Source: Rhodocyclaceae bacterium (GTDB lineage Bacteria; Pseudomonadota; Gammaproteobacteria; Burkholderiales; Rhodocyclaceae). From it: a stretch of DNA of 53,023 bases. Made by a program: the position numbers and the translations under genes. The DNA lies in contig JALNXH010000024.1 of the NCBI GenBank assembly GCA_023230455.1, forward strand, positions 1-53,023. Direction: 5' to 3'. Shown in pieces: positions 32,911 to 41,431 of the stretch; the stretch's first letter is position 1; each line of letters opens with the position of its first letter. The notes under the pieces are model-generated. The model saw only the letters and a program-made list of their open reading frames with translations, was not told where the DNA came from and ran no database searches.

Positions 32911-34095
32911 TCAGAAGGAGTGACGCAAACCCATCGACAGAGCTTGGGGATCGGCACCGTAGCCGAAGCCGCCAACACCCGTAGCACCGATAGCGGAGCT
33001 GGAGAAGTTGTAGCGGGCGTTGCTGTCGTTGGTCAGGCGGGTCCAGACAGCCTTGAGCGTGGTGCGCTTGGACAGGCTGTGCAGATAGCCGACGGTGACC
33101 AGCTTGGCGCCGGAGTCGTTGAGGCCCGTGACCAGGCTGCCTTCGAGTTCCTTGGCCACCGTATAGTCGGCGATCAGCTTGCCGGCAGGGGTGATGCTGT
33201 AGGAACCTTGCAGGCTGTAGGACTTGTGGTCAAGATCATCACCGCTGCCGAAGTTGATCGTTTGCTTGTTGTACTGGAAGGTCACCTTGGCGACGCCGAA
33301 GTTGTAACCGGCACCGAAACGGATGTTTTTGATGTCTTTGACGCCGGTGAGGGCACCTGCACCGGTGACGCCGCCGGCAGCGGAGTCGGTGTCGGTATCA
33401 ACCTTGCCGTAGGTGAGGCCGAGGTCCAGCGGGCCGTTGGCGTAGTTCAGGCCCAGATCGTAGGCCTTGGTGTTCAACTGGGCTCCGGCGGCGACGTTGT
33501 CGAGGCTCTTGTTTTCGCCGGACGAATAAGCGATCACACCATTGAAACCGTTGAAGTCGGGCGAGATGTAGGCAACGGAATTCGCCAGACGGGTGTCGAA
33601 CGTGCCGGTGGTGCCGGTATTGAAGAAGTTTGCGGCGTTACCGAGCAGCGATACGGCGGTGCCGGCGTTGGTGTTGCCGGGCAGCATTTCCATGCGGCCA
33701 CCCAGAGCGCGGGTCGGGCCGGTCAGATTGCCGAAAACCACGGTACCGAAGCCGCCGGCGAGGCCGGCGTAGGTGTCGCGAGCTGCGCCAGACCACACGC
33801 CGGTGTCGGCGTTGAAGCCAGTCTCAAACTGGAACACAGCCTTGAGGCCGTCGCCCAGATCTTCCGCTCCCTTGAAGCCAATATAGGAAGAATTGGAGGC
33901 AACGCGGCTGAAGTTGCTGTAGCCGTCGCCGGTAACGAGCATGCCCGTAATAGTACCCGTCGGATCGGCCGTGCCGCCGGAGGCCTTGACGCTTTCAAAA
34001 GCCACATCGGCGATGCCGTAGAGAGTAACGTTGGTTTGGGCAAAGGCAGCGCTGGACAGGCCAGCGATTGCCAAGGCGATCAGTTTCTTTTGCAT
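32911..34095 (-). CDS. Gram-negative porin (outer membrane)
   Basis: This 394-residue protein belongs to the betaproteobacterial trimeric porin group. The signal peptide is MQKKLIALAIAGLSSAAFAQ, cleaved after AFA. The mature part begins TNVTLYGIADVAFESVKA, the usual first strand, and it ends GADPQALSMGLRHSF with the terminal Phe needed for outer-membrane assembly. SRVASNSSYIGFKGAEDLGD and LKAVFQFETGF are family hallmarks. I chose the ATG at 34095 because AGGAGATTC precedes it and the signal peptide begins there; the upstream open frame is not coding. Single gene with its own terminator. Confidence 0.95.
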   Translation of the reverse strand: MQKKLIALAIAGLSSAAFAQTNVTLYGIADVAFESVKASGGTADPTGTITGMLVTGDGYSNFSRVASNSSYIGFKGAEDLGDGLKAVFQFETGFNADTGVWSGAARDTYAGLAGGFGTVVFGNLTGPTRALGGRMEMLPGNTNAGTAVSLLGNAANFFNTGTTGTFDTRLANSVAYISPDFNGFNGVIAYSSGENKSLDNVAAGAQLNTKAYDLGLNYANGPLDLGLTYGKVDTDTDSAAGGVTGAGALTGVKDIKNIRFGAGYNFGVAKVTFQYNKQTINFGSGDDLDHKSYSLQGSYSITPAGKLIADYTVAKELEGSLVTGLNDSGAKLVTVGYLHSLSKRTTLKAVWTRLTNDSNARYNFSSSAIGATGVGGFGYGADPQALSMGLRHSF

Positions 34096-34282
34096 AAATG
34101 AATCTCCTAGAAGGTTAATACCGCACAACAATGACTTCACGTGTTGGTCACTGCCGGGCAGCGCTCCCTTGCGGGAAGCTGGGCGCATTATCCTCTGCCG
34201 CTTCGCCCAAATGACATTTTTGTGCGACGCAATAGACGGGGTGTTGCTGAGCCACAACATAAAGCTGGGGGGCATATGTTTT

Positions 34283-34315
34283 CCACTTAACTCTTTGAAT
34301 CGAAGAGTTAGGTGG
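34283..34315. promoter_or_regulatory. 33-base dyad upstream of the heme A synthase promoter
   Basis: CCACTTAACTCTT (34283-34295) and AAGAGTTAGGTGG (34303-34315) form a 13-base inverted repeat with one mismatch and a 7-base centre. It covers the expected -35 zone of the candidate promoter whose TATAAT lies at 34335-34340. The position and size suit a repressor or activator site, perhaps sensing heme, oxygen or copper, but the protein is unknown. Confidence 0.5.
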
Positions 34316-34334
34316 GCTCACGCAAGCCGCACTT

Positions 34335-34340
34335 TATAAT
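34335..34340 (+). promoter_or_regulatory. Candidate -10 element of the heme A synthase gene
   Basis: A consensus TATAAT lies 28 bases before the ATG at 34369. No good -35 box is seen at 17 bases, which suggests an activator-dependent promoter. Confidence 0.4.
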
Positions 34341-34368
34341 TAAATTATTACATTTCGACGACTTATCC

Positions 34369-35382
34369 ATGCCTTCACCGCGTTCCCTTGCCGTTTGGCT
34401 GTTTGTCTGCTGTTTCATGGTGTTGGCGACACTGGTGGTGGGCGGAGTGACGCGTCTGACGCACTCCGGGCTGTCGATCGTCGAGTGGCAGCCGCTGTTG
34501 GGGGTCATTCCGCCGCTGACCGATGCCGACTGGCAGGCAGTTTTTTCCAAGTATCGGCAAAGCCCCGAATTTATCCATGTTAACAATGCGATGGACATGG
34601 ATGGCTTCAAATATATTTTCTGGTGGGAATGGACGCATCGCCTGCTGGGGCGGTTGATCGGCCTGGTGTTTCTATTGCCGTTGTTTTGGTTCCTGCTGAA
34701 AAAGAGGATTCCCCCCGGGCTGACGGTGCGGCTGTTGGGATTTTTCGTCTTGGGGGGCATGCAGGGGGCCATGGGCTGGTACATGGTGAAAAGCGGGTTG
34801 GTCGACGATCCGCGGGTGTCGCAGTACCGCCTCGCGGCGCATTTGGGAATGGCTTTTCTGATCTTCGGGTTGATGCTGTGGACGGCGCTGGGATTGCTGG
34901 AGAGGCGCGTTGCCGTACCTGCCGGTTCGTCGCTGCGTTGCCTGCAACGCACGGGGGCCGGGTTTGCTCTGCTGGTATTGGTGATGGTGCTGTCCGGCGC
35001 ACTGGTTGCGGGCACTCACTCCGGCGCTATCTACAACACCTTTCCGCTGATGGGCGGTCACTGGGTGCCGCCGGAATTGTTCGACTACGCGCCAGCCTGG
35101 AAGGCGCCGTTCGAGCATCACAGCACTATTCAGTTCGATCACCGGCTGATCGCCTGGAGTCTGTTCCTTGGCCTGCCGGCGTTTTGCCTGAGCGTTGTCA
35201 GGCATGTGCCCGCCGCGCGGCCGGCGGTGTTTGCCGTATTGGCTATGTTGACGCTGCAATTGACGCTGGGCATTGCCACCCTCCTCAACGGCGTGCCGTT
35301 GGTGCTGGCCGCCAGCCATCAGGCCGGGGCGATGGTGTTGTTCGGAGTGGTGCTCTGGCTCAATCACCGGCTGCGGATATAG
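34369..35382 (+). CDS. ctaA: Heme A synthase (COX15/CtaA family)
   Basis: This 337-residue membrane enzyme oxidises the C8 methyl group of heme O to the formyl group of heme A for cytochrome aa3 oxidases. Eight membrane segments are visible. The conserved histidines lie in GGVTRLTHSGLSIVEW, FWWEWTHRLLGRLIG, EHHSTIQFDHRLIAW and VLAASHQAGAMVLF. I chose the ATG at 34369, the start that places MPSPRSLAVW directly before the first membrane segment. No heme O synthase (ctaB) or oxidase subunit gene is adjacent here. Confidence 0.94.
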   Translation: MPSPRSLAVWLFVCCFMVLATLVVGGVTRLTHSGLSIVEWQPLLGVIPPLTDADWQAVFSKYRQSPEFIHVNNAMDMDGFKYIFWWEWTHRLLGRLIGLVFLLPLFWFLLKKRIPPGLTVRLLGFFVLGGMQGAMGWYMVKSGLVDDPRVSQYRLAAHLGMAFLIFGLMLWTALGLLERRVAVPAGSSLRCLQRTGAGFALLVLVMVLSGALVAGTHSGAIYNTFPLMGGHWVPPELFDYAPAWKAPFEHHSTIQFDHRLIAWSLFLGLPAFCLSVVRHVPAARPAVFAVLAMLTLQLTLGIATLLNGVPLVLAASHQAGAMVLFGVVLWLNHRLRI

Positions 35383-35399
35383 ACAAGCACCGGAACGGG

Positions 35400-36059
35400 C
35401 TACCGCTCCAGAACGAATGCCAGCGGGACGATGACCCATTCGGCCACGGCTTCGCTGCCGCGCCTGGCGGGAACGAAGCGCCATTGCAGAACGGCGTCGC
35501 GTGCCGCGTTGTCGAGGCGCGGGAAACCCGAGCTGCGGCCGATTTCGACCTGATCGGGCAGGCCGCTGGCCAGCACATGGACGCGTAGTTGGACCGTGCC
35601 CTGTTCGTTGAGCCGCTTGGAAAATACCGGGTAAGTCGGTCGCGGATTATTCAAATAGGCGGCGTCGAAACGCGGCAGGACGACAGGTGCCGCCGGACTC
35701 GATTCGGGCGGTGCGCTTGCCGCCGCGGCGATCGGGATTACCGGGGCCGCGGTAAGCTCGGCCGCGGGAGCGTCAAGAGGGGGCGTGGATGGCGTCGCCA
35801 CGGCGGCAGGCGGAGCATGGATGGGTTGCGGCCGGGCTTGAGATATCTGCGGCGCAGATGGTTCTTTCGACAGCGCGAGCAGGGTGACCATCAGCGGGGG
35901 GGGCGCTGAAGCCGGAGCCTCCGGCGCCACGTTGGCCACCAGCCAAAAGGCCAGCCCATGCCCGGTCAACGCAACAAGCATCCATCCGATACGCCTGCGC
36001 CATAAAGAAGCGCCCGGCCACTGGCGGGCGTTAGCGTTGGGGGATCTCCGTCTAGGCAT
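35400..36059 (-). CDS. TonB-like energy-transducing protein
   Basis: This 219-residue protein has an N-terminal membrane anchor (IGWMLVALTGHGLAFWLVA, about residues 22-40), a Pro/Ala-rich spacer to cross the periplasm (from about 50 to 130), and a C-terminal TonB domain. The domain reads RPTYPVFSKRLNEQGTVQLR, followed by SSGFPRLDNAARDAVLQWRF. TonB passes energy from ExbBD to outer-membrane receptors. The start at 36059 was chosen because the basic MPRRRSPN leader directly precedes the anchor. No exbB or exbD gene is next to it. It converges with ctaA across 17 bases. Confidence 0.85.
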   Translation of the reverse strand: MPRRRSPNANARQWPGASLWRRRIGWMLVALTGHGLAFWLVANVAPEAPASAPPPLMVTLLALSKEPSAPQISQARPQPIHAPPAAVATPSTPPLDAPAAELTAAPVIPIAAAASAPPESSPAAPVVLPRFDAAYLNNPRPTYPVFSKRLNEQGTVQLRVHVLASGLPDQVEIGRSSGFPRLDNAARDAVLQWRFVPARRGSEAVAEWVIVPLAFVLER

Positions 36060-36357
36060 CGTTGCCTGGTGTTGCGATGAGTGATTCGAGAGGGACCATC
36101 TTGTCGGGATCGGCCGTCGACTCGGAAGCAATGGCCGGGTGGGGGAGGCCGGTATTGTAGGTCTACTCACTGCCAGGCATCCGTGACACAGCCTCACAGC
36201 GGCCTGGGGCACCGGTGCGGCCATAGCGCAGAAGCGGCTGTGTGCTGACCGAAGGCGGCGCTCAGGTACTGTGCGCAGGCGATTTATGCGTCCGGACGTC
36301 ATTACTCGGTAAGGTTGGCGTCCGTATAATCAACGCCTTTTTACGAAGGAGCCGTCC
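36060..36357. other. Intergenic region between the TonB-like gene and ppa
   Basis: No gene is supported in this 298-base gap. Its right end holds the candidate ppa promoter. Confidence 0.5.
36302..36330 (+). promoter_or_regulatory. Candidate ppa promoter
   Basis: A consensus TATAAT lies at 36325-36330 with a weak TTACTC 17 bases upstream. The GTG start follows 27 bases later. Confidence 0.4.
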
Positions 36358-36906
36358 GTGGGCTTGGAAAAAGTACCGTCCGGAAAGGATTTGCCCAACG
36401 ATTTCAATGTCGTGATCGAAATCCCGATGCATTCGGACCCGATCAAGTACGAGGTCGACAAGGATTCGGGAGCGATCTTCGTCGATCGTTTTATGTCGAC
36501 GGCGATGCACTATCCCTGCAACTACGGCTATATCCCGCATACGATTGCCGGTGACGGCGATCCGGTAGACGTTCTGGTGGTCTCGCAGTTCGCCCTGCCG
36601 CCGGGGGTGGTGGTGCGTTGCAGGCCGGTCGGCATACTGAAGATGATCGACGAAGCCGGCGAGGACGCCAAACTACTTGCCGTGCCGGTGGACAAGCTGA
36701 CCCCAATGTATCGTAGCGTCACCAGTCCGCGCGATCTGCCGCAGATCGTGCTCGATCAGATTTCCCATTTCTTTGAGCATTACAAGGATCTGGAGCCGGG
36801 TAAATTCGTCAAGGTGATGGGCTGGAGCGATATCGAGGAGGCCAAGAAGGAAATCATGGCCGGGGTCACCGCCTACAACGAGGCAAGGGAAAAACCCGCC
36901 TTCTGA
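36358..36906 (+). CDS. ppa: Inorganic pyrophosphatase, family I
   Basis: This 182-residue soluble magnesium enzyme splits pyrophosphate and pulls biosynthetic reactions forward. The family signature DGDPVDVLV is present, and IPMHSDPIKYEVDKDSG and FMSTAMHYPCNYGYIPH hold further metal and substrate residues. The start codon is GTG, supported by AAGGAG 6 bases upstream and by the family's N-terminal sequence. It ends at a strong terminator. Confidence 0.96.
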   Translation: MGLEKVPSGKDLPNDFNVVIEIPMHSDPIKYEVDKDSGAIFVDRFMSTAMHYPCNYGYIPHTIAGDGDPVDVLVVSQFALPPGVVVRCRPVGILKMIDEAGEDAKLLAVPVDKLTPMYRSVTSPRDLPQIVLDQISHFFEHYKDLEPGKFVKVMGWSDIEEAKKEIMAGVTAYNEAREKPAF

Positions 36907-36924
36907 TTACGTTGGTTATCGAGC

Positions 36925-36950
36925 AAAGGCCCGCGTCGTCGGGCCTTTTT
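36925..36950 (+). terminator. Intrinsic terminator of ppa
   Basis: AAAGGCCCG-CGTCGT-CGGGCCTTT is followed by TT; the T-tract is partly within the stem. It lies 19 bases past the ppa stop. Confidence 0.85.
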
Positions 36951-36980
36951 CATTGAATCGCTGCGGTATATTCGTCGGTT

Positions 36981-38603
36981 ATGTACAGCCTGAAAATTGC
37001 AATTGCCCAGATCAACTGCGTCGTCGGCGATCTCGCCGGCAACGCTCGGCGGATTCTTTCCGCCGCCGAGCGCGCACGCCTTCTCGGCGCCGACCTGCTG
37101 CTGACGCCGGAACTGGCCCTCTGCGGTTATCCGCCGGAAGATCTCCTGTTGCGCCCGGATTTCTACCGGGCGTCGCGAGCCGCGCTGGAATCGCTCGCAG
37201 CTGAGCTGAGTTTGCCTGCCGTGGTCGGGCATCCGGAGCAGCTTGTCGGCGGGCGCTACAACTCAGCCTCGCTGCTGCGCAACGGGCGCATCGAAACGAC
37301 CTATCGCAAGCGCTGCCTGCCGAACTCGGATGTGCTCGACGAGGAGCGTTATTTTTCCGCCGGAGCCGCTCCGTGCGTGTTCGAAATCTCTGGCACAAAA
37401 ATCGGCATCGTCATCTGCGAGGACATCTGGCAGTCCGGTCCCGCCGAAGAAAGCCGCGCCGCCGGGGCTCAGCTGTTGCTCGCGCTCAACGCATCGCCTT
37501 ATTACATGCAGAAGCACTCGGTGCGACAGCAAGTGGTAGCCGAGCGTATTGCCGACATCCGCATCCCGGTGCTCTACGCTAACTTGGTGGGCGGGCAGGA
37601 CGAGCTGGTGTTCGACGGCGCCTCGTTCGTTCTGGATGCGGAATGCCGCCTGACCCATCGCCTGCCCTCGTTCGCCGAAGCGCTGGAGATTGTCGAAATC
37701 AATGCCGGCAAGGTGCTATCGGCGGTCGTTGAGCCCGAGCTGTCGATCGAAGCCGAAGTCTATGAGGCGCTGAAGCTGGGCGTGCGCGACTATCTCGGCA
37801 AGAACGGTTTCCCCGGTGCGCTGATCGGACTCTCCGGCGGCATCGATTCGGCGCTGACGCTGTGCATTGCCGTCGATGCGCTGGGCGCGGACCGGGTGCG
37901 CGCAGTGATGCTGCCTTCGCCCTATACGGCGCAGATGAGTCTCGACGATTCGCGCGCGATGGTAAAGGCGCTCGGCGTGCGCTACGACGAAGTGGCCATC
38001 GCGTCGGCAATGGCCACCTACGAAGCGATGCTGGAGCCGCTATTCGCCGGACTGCCGCCGACTGCCTGGGCCGACACGACGCCGGAAAACATCCAGGCGC
38101 GGATTCGCGGCATGGTGCTGATGGCACTCTCCAACCGGACCGGGTCGATCGTCCTGACCACCGGTAACAAGAGCGAAATGGCGGTCGGCTACGCCACGCT
38201 GTACGGCGACATGGCCGGAGGCTTCGCGGTGATCAAGGATGTTTTCAAGACCTTCGTCTATCGCCTGTCCCGCTATCGCAATACGCTATCGTCGGCGATT
38301 CCCGAGAACATTATCGTTCGTGCGCCATCGGCCGAATTGAAGCCGGACCAGACCGATCAGGACACGCTGCCGCCCTATGAGGTGCTCGATGCGATCATCG
38401 AGGCCTATATGGAAGAGGATCGCAGTCCGCGCGAGATCGTCGCCGCCGGCTGCGACGAGGCGACCGTGCGGCGGGTGGTGGGCATGCTCAAACGCAACGA
38501 ATACAAGCGCCGCCAGTCGCCGGTCGGCATCCGCATCACGCGGCGCGGCTTTGGCAAGGACTGGCGATATCCGATAACATCGGGGTATCAGGACGAGTAT
38601 TGA
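36981..38603 (+). CDS. nadE: Glutamine-dependent NAD+ synthetase
   Basis: This 540-residue enzyme makes NAD from deamido-NAD, using ammonia it releases from glutamine. The N-terminal nitrilase-type glutaminase has its triad in LLTPELALCGYPPEDLL (Glu), TTYRKRCLPN (Lys) and GIVICEDIWQ (Cys). The C-terminal synthetase has the ATP pyrophosphatase loop LIGLSGGIDSALTL and TTGNKSEMAVGY. It lies 15 bases before glnB in the same direction, a linkage common in betaproteobacteria, tying NAD synthesis to nitrogen status. Confidence 0.97.
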   Translation: MYSLKIAIAQINCVVGDLAGNARRILSAAERARLLGADLLLTPELALCGYPPEDLLLRPDFYRASRAALESLAAELSLPAVVGHPEQLVGGRYNSASLLRNGRIETTYRKRCLPNSDVLDEERYFSAGAAPCVFEISGTKIGIVICEDIWQSGPAEESRAAGAQLLLALNASPYYMQKHSVRQQVVAERIADIRIPVLYANLVGGQDELVFDGASFVLDAECRLTHRLPSFAEALEIVEINAGKVLSAVVEPELSIEAEVYEALKLGVRDYLGKNGFPGALIGLSGGIDSALTLCIAVDALGADRVRAVMLPSPYTAQMSLDDSRAMVKALGVRYDEVAIASAMATYEAMLEPLFAGLPPTAWADTTPENIQARIRGMVLMALSNRTGSIVLTTGNKSEMAVGYATLYGDMAGGFAVIKDVFKTFVYRLSRYRNTLSSAIPENIIVRAPSAELKPDQTDQDTLPPYEVLDAIIEAYMEEDRSPREIVAAGCDEATVRRVVGMLKRNEYKRRQSPVGIRITRRGFGKDWRYPITSGYQDEY

Positions 38604-38617
38604 TCCAAGGAGACAAG

Positions 38618-38956
38618 ATGAAAAAAATCGAAGCCGTAATCAAACCCTTCAAGCTCGACGAAGTGCGTGAAGCGCTTTCGGAAGTCGGCGTTACCGGGCT
38701 CACCGTCACCGAGGTCAAGGGGTTCGGCCGGCAGAAGGGGCATACCGAGCTTTACCGGGGCGCCGAGTACGTGGTGGATTTTCTGCCCAAGCTCAAGCTC
38801 GAAGTGGTTGTCGCCGACAACTCAGTGGATGCGGCCATCGAAGCCATCATCAAGGCCGCACGGACCGGCAAGATCGGCGATGGCAAGATTTTCGTCACCT
38901 CGGTCGAACAGATCGTGCGCATCCGGACCGGGGAAACCGACGAATCGGCGATCTGA
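38618..38956 (+). CDS. glnB: Nitrogen regulatory protein P-II
   Basis: This 112-residue P-II protein senses 2-oxoglutarate, ATP/ADP and, through uridylylation, glutamine. The T-loop tyrosine Y51 is present in LYRGAEYVVDF, and the B- and C-loop signature GDGKIFVTSVEQIVRIRTGE is intact. I chose the ATG at 38618 because AAGGAGA precedes it and MKKIEAVIKPFKL is the family start. It is co-directional with nadE. No amtB gene follows, which favours GlnB over GlnK. Confidence 0.96.
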   Translation: MKKIEAVIKPFKLDEVREALSEVGVTGLTVTEVKGFGRQKGHTELYRGAEYVVDFLPKLKLEVVVADNSVDAAIEAIIKAARTGKIGDGKIFVTSVEQIVRIRTGETDESAI

Positions 38957-38993
38957 CCGCCTCCTCGCAGGGAACGTAGGGAACGTAAAGCAG

Positions 38994-39019
38994 CGGCGCA
39001 CTTGGGTGCGCCGTGTTCA
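38994..39019 (+). terminator. Probable terminator of glnB
   Basis: CGGCGCAC-TTGG-GTGCGCCG is followed by TGTTCATTTTT. It lies 37 bases past the glnB stop, and the stem ends just before the convergent Smr gene stop. Confidence 0.6.
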
Positions 39020-39571
39020 TTTTTGCGCCTGTAACAGAACGACGACTGCCCCGGCGCCGCCCTCGGCTGCGGGGGCCTGGCAAAAGGCCAGCGTTTCGCG
39101 TTTTTGCGCCAGCCAACCGAAGACCAGTTTTTTCAGCACCGGCTCGCGGTCGGGCGAACCCAGCCCCTTGCCGTGAACGATGCGGATGCAGCGCAAGCCC
39201 CGTTTGCCACAATCGCTGAAGAATTGGTTGACTGCGCTACGCGCCTCGTCGCGGTTGCTGCCGTGAAGATCGAGATAGTCCTGCACCACCCAGCGGCCTC
39301 GCCGCAGGTCGCGCAGCACGCTGCGGGGCAGCCCCGGGCGTAGCCAGGCGGCTTCGTCGCCGCCTTCGAGATGCAGGTCGAGCAGGGCGTCGCCGTGGAG
39401 AGTTTCATGCAGCGCTGCGCGCTCGTCCCGCTCGCGCTGCCGCGGTATTGGCGGTGGTGCGGGCGGTTCATGATGAATCCGGTCGTTGACCAGCGGCTGC
39501 GCATCGGCCACGGCCGCCCGAAACAGGGCGCGCGATTCCGGGTCAACCGTGTTCGCGCGCCGCTTAGCCAT
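39017..39571 (-). CDS. Smr-domain protein
   Basis: This 184-residue protein has a C-terminal Smr domain with the characteristic DLHGSNRDEA and IRIVHGKGLGSPD motifs, followed by LKKLVFGWLAQ. Stand-alone bacterial Smr proteins are small nucleases or nucleic-acid-binding proteins, and recent family knowledge links them to cleavage of mRNA at stalled ribosomes. The N-terminal 90 residues are charged and likely flexible. It follows trxB by 13 bases and is probably co-transcribed. Confidence 0.9.
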   Translation of the reverse strand: MAKRRANTVDPESRALFRAAVADAQPLVNDRIHHEPPAPPPIPRQRERDERAALHETLHGDALLDLHLEGGDEAAWLRPGLPRSVLRDLRRGRWVVQDYLDLHGSNRDEARSAVNQFFSDCGKRGLRCIRIVHGKGLGSPDREPVLKKLVFGWLAQKRETLAFCQAPAAEGGAGAVVVLLQAQK

Positions 39572-39584
39572 CTCAAGCCACCAT

Positions 39585-40544
39585 TCAGTTGCCGAGGCCG
39601 TCCAGGTAACGCTCGGCGTCGAGCGCCGCCATGCAGCCGGTGCCCGCCGAGGTGACGGCCTGACGATAGATGTGGTCCTGCACGTCGCCGGCCGCGAATA
39701 CGCCGGGAATGCTGGTTTGCGTGGCGAAGCCCTCGCGCCCGCCCTGGGTCACCAGATAGCCGTTCTCCATTGCCAGCTGTCCTTCGAAGATGTCGGTATT
39801 GGGCTTATGGCCGATGGCGATGAACACGCCCTGGAGTCCGATGTCCTCGGTGGCTCCGGTCTGGACGTGCTTGATGCGCATGCCGGTGACGCCGCTCTTG
39901 TCGCCCAGCACCTCGTCGAGGGCCGAGTTCCATTTGATGGTGACCTTGCCGGCTTTTTCCTTTTCGAACAGTTTGTCCTGCATGATCTTTTCCGCGCGGA
40001 ATTTGTCGCGGCGATGGACGACAGTTACATGGCTGGCGATGTTGGCCAGATACAGCGCTTCCTCGACGGCGGTATTGCCGCCGCCGACCACGGCGACCGG
40101 CTGGTTGCGGTAGAAGAAGCCGTCGCAGGTGGCGCAGGCGGATACGCCGCGGCCGGCAAAGGCCTCTTCGGAGGGCAGGCCCAGGTATTGGGCGGAGGCT
40201 CCGGTGGCGATGACCAGCGCATCGCAGGTGTATTCGCCGGAATCGCCGATCAGGCGGAACGGCTTTTCGGTTAGCCGGGCGGTGTGGATGTGATCGAAGA
40301 TCATCTCCGTATTGAAGCGTTCGGCATGTTTCTGGAAGCGCGCCATCAGTTCGGGGCCCTGTACGCCTTCGGCATCGGCGGGCCAGTTGTCCACCTCGGT
40401 GGTGGTCATTAGCTGGCCGCCCTGTGCCAGACCGGTAATCATGACCGGATTGAGATTGGCGCGAGCGGCATATACCGCTGCGGTATAGCCGGCCGGGCCG
40501 GAACCCAGGATCAGCAGGCGGGAATGACGTACGGGTGCGTTCAT
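39585..40544 (-). CDS. trxB: Thioredoxin reductase
   Basis: This 319-residue flavoenzyme reduces thioredoxin with NADPH. The FAD motif LILGSGPAGYTAAVYAAR, the redox-active CATC in GVSACATCDGFFY, the NADPH motif VAVVGGGNTAVEEALY, and GVFAAGDVQDHIYRQAVTSA are all intact. I chose the ATG at 40544 because MNAPVRHSRLLILG places the FAD motif as usual; the frame is open further upstream. Reading leftward, a consensus TATAAT at 40587-40592 upstream of the start is a candidate -10 element. It is divergent from the Crp/Fnr regulator. Confidence 0.96.
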   Translation of the reverse strand: MNAPVRHSRLLILGSGPAGYTAAVYAARANLNPVMITGLAQGGQLMTTTEVDNWPADAEGVQGPELMARFQKHAERFNTEMIFDHIHTARLTEKPFRLIGDSGEYTCDALVIATGASAQYLGLPSEEAFAGRGVSACATCDGFFYRNQPVAVVGGGNTAVEEALYLANIASHVTVVHRRDKFRAEKIMQDKLFEKEKAGKVTIKWNSALDEVLGDKSGVTGMRIKHVQTGATEDIGLQGVFIAIGHKPNTDIFEGQLAMENGYLVTQGGREGFATQTSIPGVFAAGDVQDHIYRQAVTSAGTGCMAALDAERYLDGLGN

Positions 40545-40662
40545 GGCGGGCTCACAGAAGAGGGGCTGAGGGATAAGACGAAGGGAATTATACTGACGCA
40601 CCAGATAGGCTATTTCAACGCGCGCTATTGTCCTGGACTATTACTCGGGCGGAACCATATCG

Positions 40663-41319
40663 ATGACAGTTTCAATCACTCTGCTGCGGGCGTTGCCCAT
40701 CTTCGATACGCTTGATGACGCCCGGCTACAGCCGATCGCGCAGATTGCGGCGCTACGCCGCGCTGCCCGCGGCAGCGTGGTGTTGCGCGAAGGCGACCGT
40801 ACCGACAACATTTATTTCGTCGTCAATGGCGGACTCAAGGTGCTGGTTTCCGACGACGAAGGCCGCGAAGTCATCCTCTGCATGCTCGGACCGGGCGAGC
40901 TGTTCGGTGAAATGGGCGTGTTGGACGACCATTTACGCTCGGCGACCGTGGTGGCGACGCAGAACAGCGATCTGGTGACCATCGCCAAGAGCGATTTCCA
41001 GCTTTGTCTGAGCGCTAATTTCGACGTTTCGCTGTTCATCATGCGCGGCCTCGCCCAGCGTCTGCGCGAGGCCGACCGGAAGATCGAAAGTCTTGCGCTG
41101 ATGGACGTTTACGGTCGAGTCGCCAGGCTGTTGCTCGATCTGGCGGAAGACCAGGACGGGCGCAAGGTGGTTGCCAAGAAGCTGACCAAGCAGGACATCG
41201 CCAAGATGATCGGCGCTTCGCGCGAAATGGTCAGCCGCGTGATGAAGGATTTGCAGCAGCAGGGGCTGATCGACGAAGTGGATGGCCGCTTTGTCCTCAA
41301 TGCCGAACTGAGCCCCTGA
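40663..41319 (+). CDS. Crp/Fnr family transcriptional regulator
   Basis: This 218-residue regulator has an N-terminal cyclic-nucleotide-binding-like domain (REGDRTDNIYFVVNGGLKV, then MLGPGELFGEMGVLDD) and a C-terminal winged helix (LTKQDIAKMIGASREMVSRV). FGEMGVLDD followed by LRSATV resembles the phosphate-binding cassette for cyclic AMP. The N-terminal iron-sulfur cysteines of FNR are absent, so it is not an oxygen sensor of that kind. It lies between trxB and ftsK. Effector and targets are unknown. Confidence 0.9.
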   Translation: MTVSITLLRALPIFDTLDDARLQPIAQIAALRRAARGSVVLREGDRTDNIYFVVNGGLKVLVSDDEGREVILCMLGPGELFGEMGVLDDHLRSATVVATQNSDLVTIAKSDFQLCLSANFDVSLFIMRGLAQRLREADRKIESLALMDVYGRVARLLLDLAEDQDGRKVVAKKLTKQDIAKMIGASREMVSRVMKDLQQQGLIDEVDGRFVLNAELSP

Positions 41320-41431
41320 GTTCCGACTCTGGGCAAAGTTCGGATAGCCGGCCAAAGCGACGCCTGTTTGCCGTTTTTTCAGGGCCGCCGCCGCCAATAA
41401 TCCATCATGTCCCGTAGTGGATCGGAATTTC

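Noticed and set aside
32835..32987. Upstream extension of the DUF218 protein
   Set aside because: It overlaps the porin terminator and porin end, and the added residues are not membrane-like.
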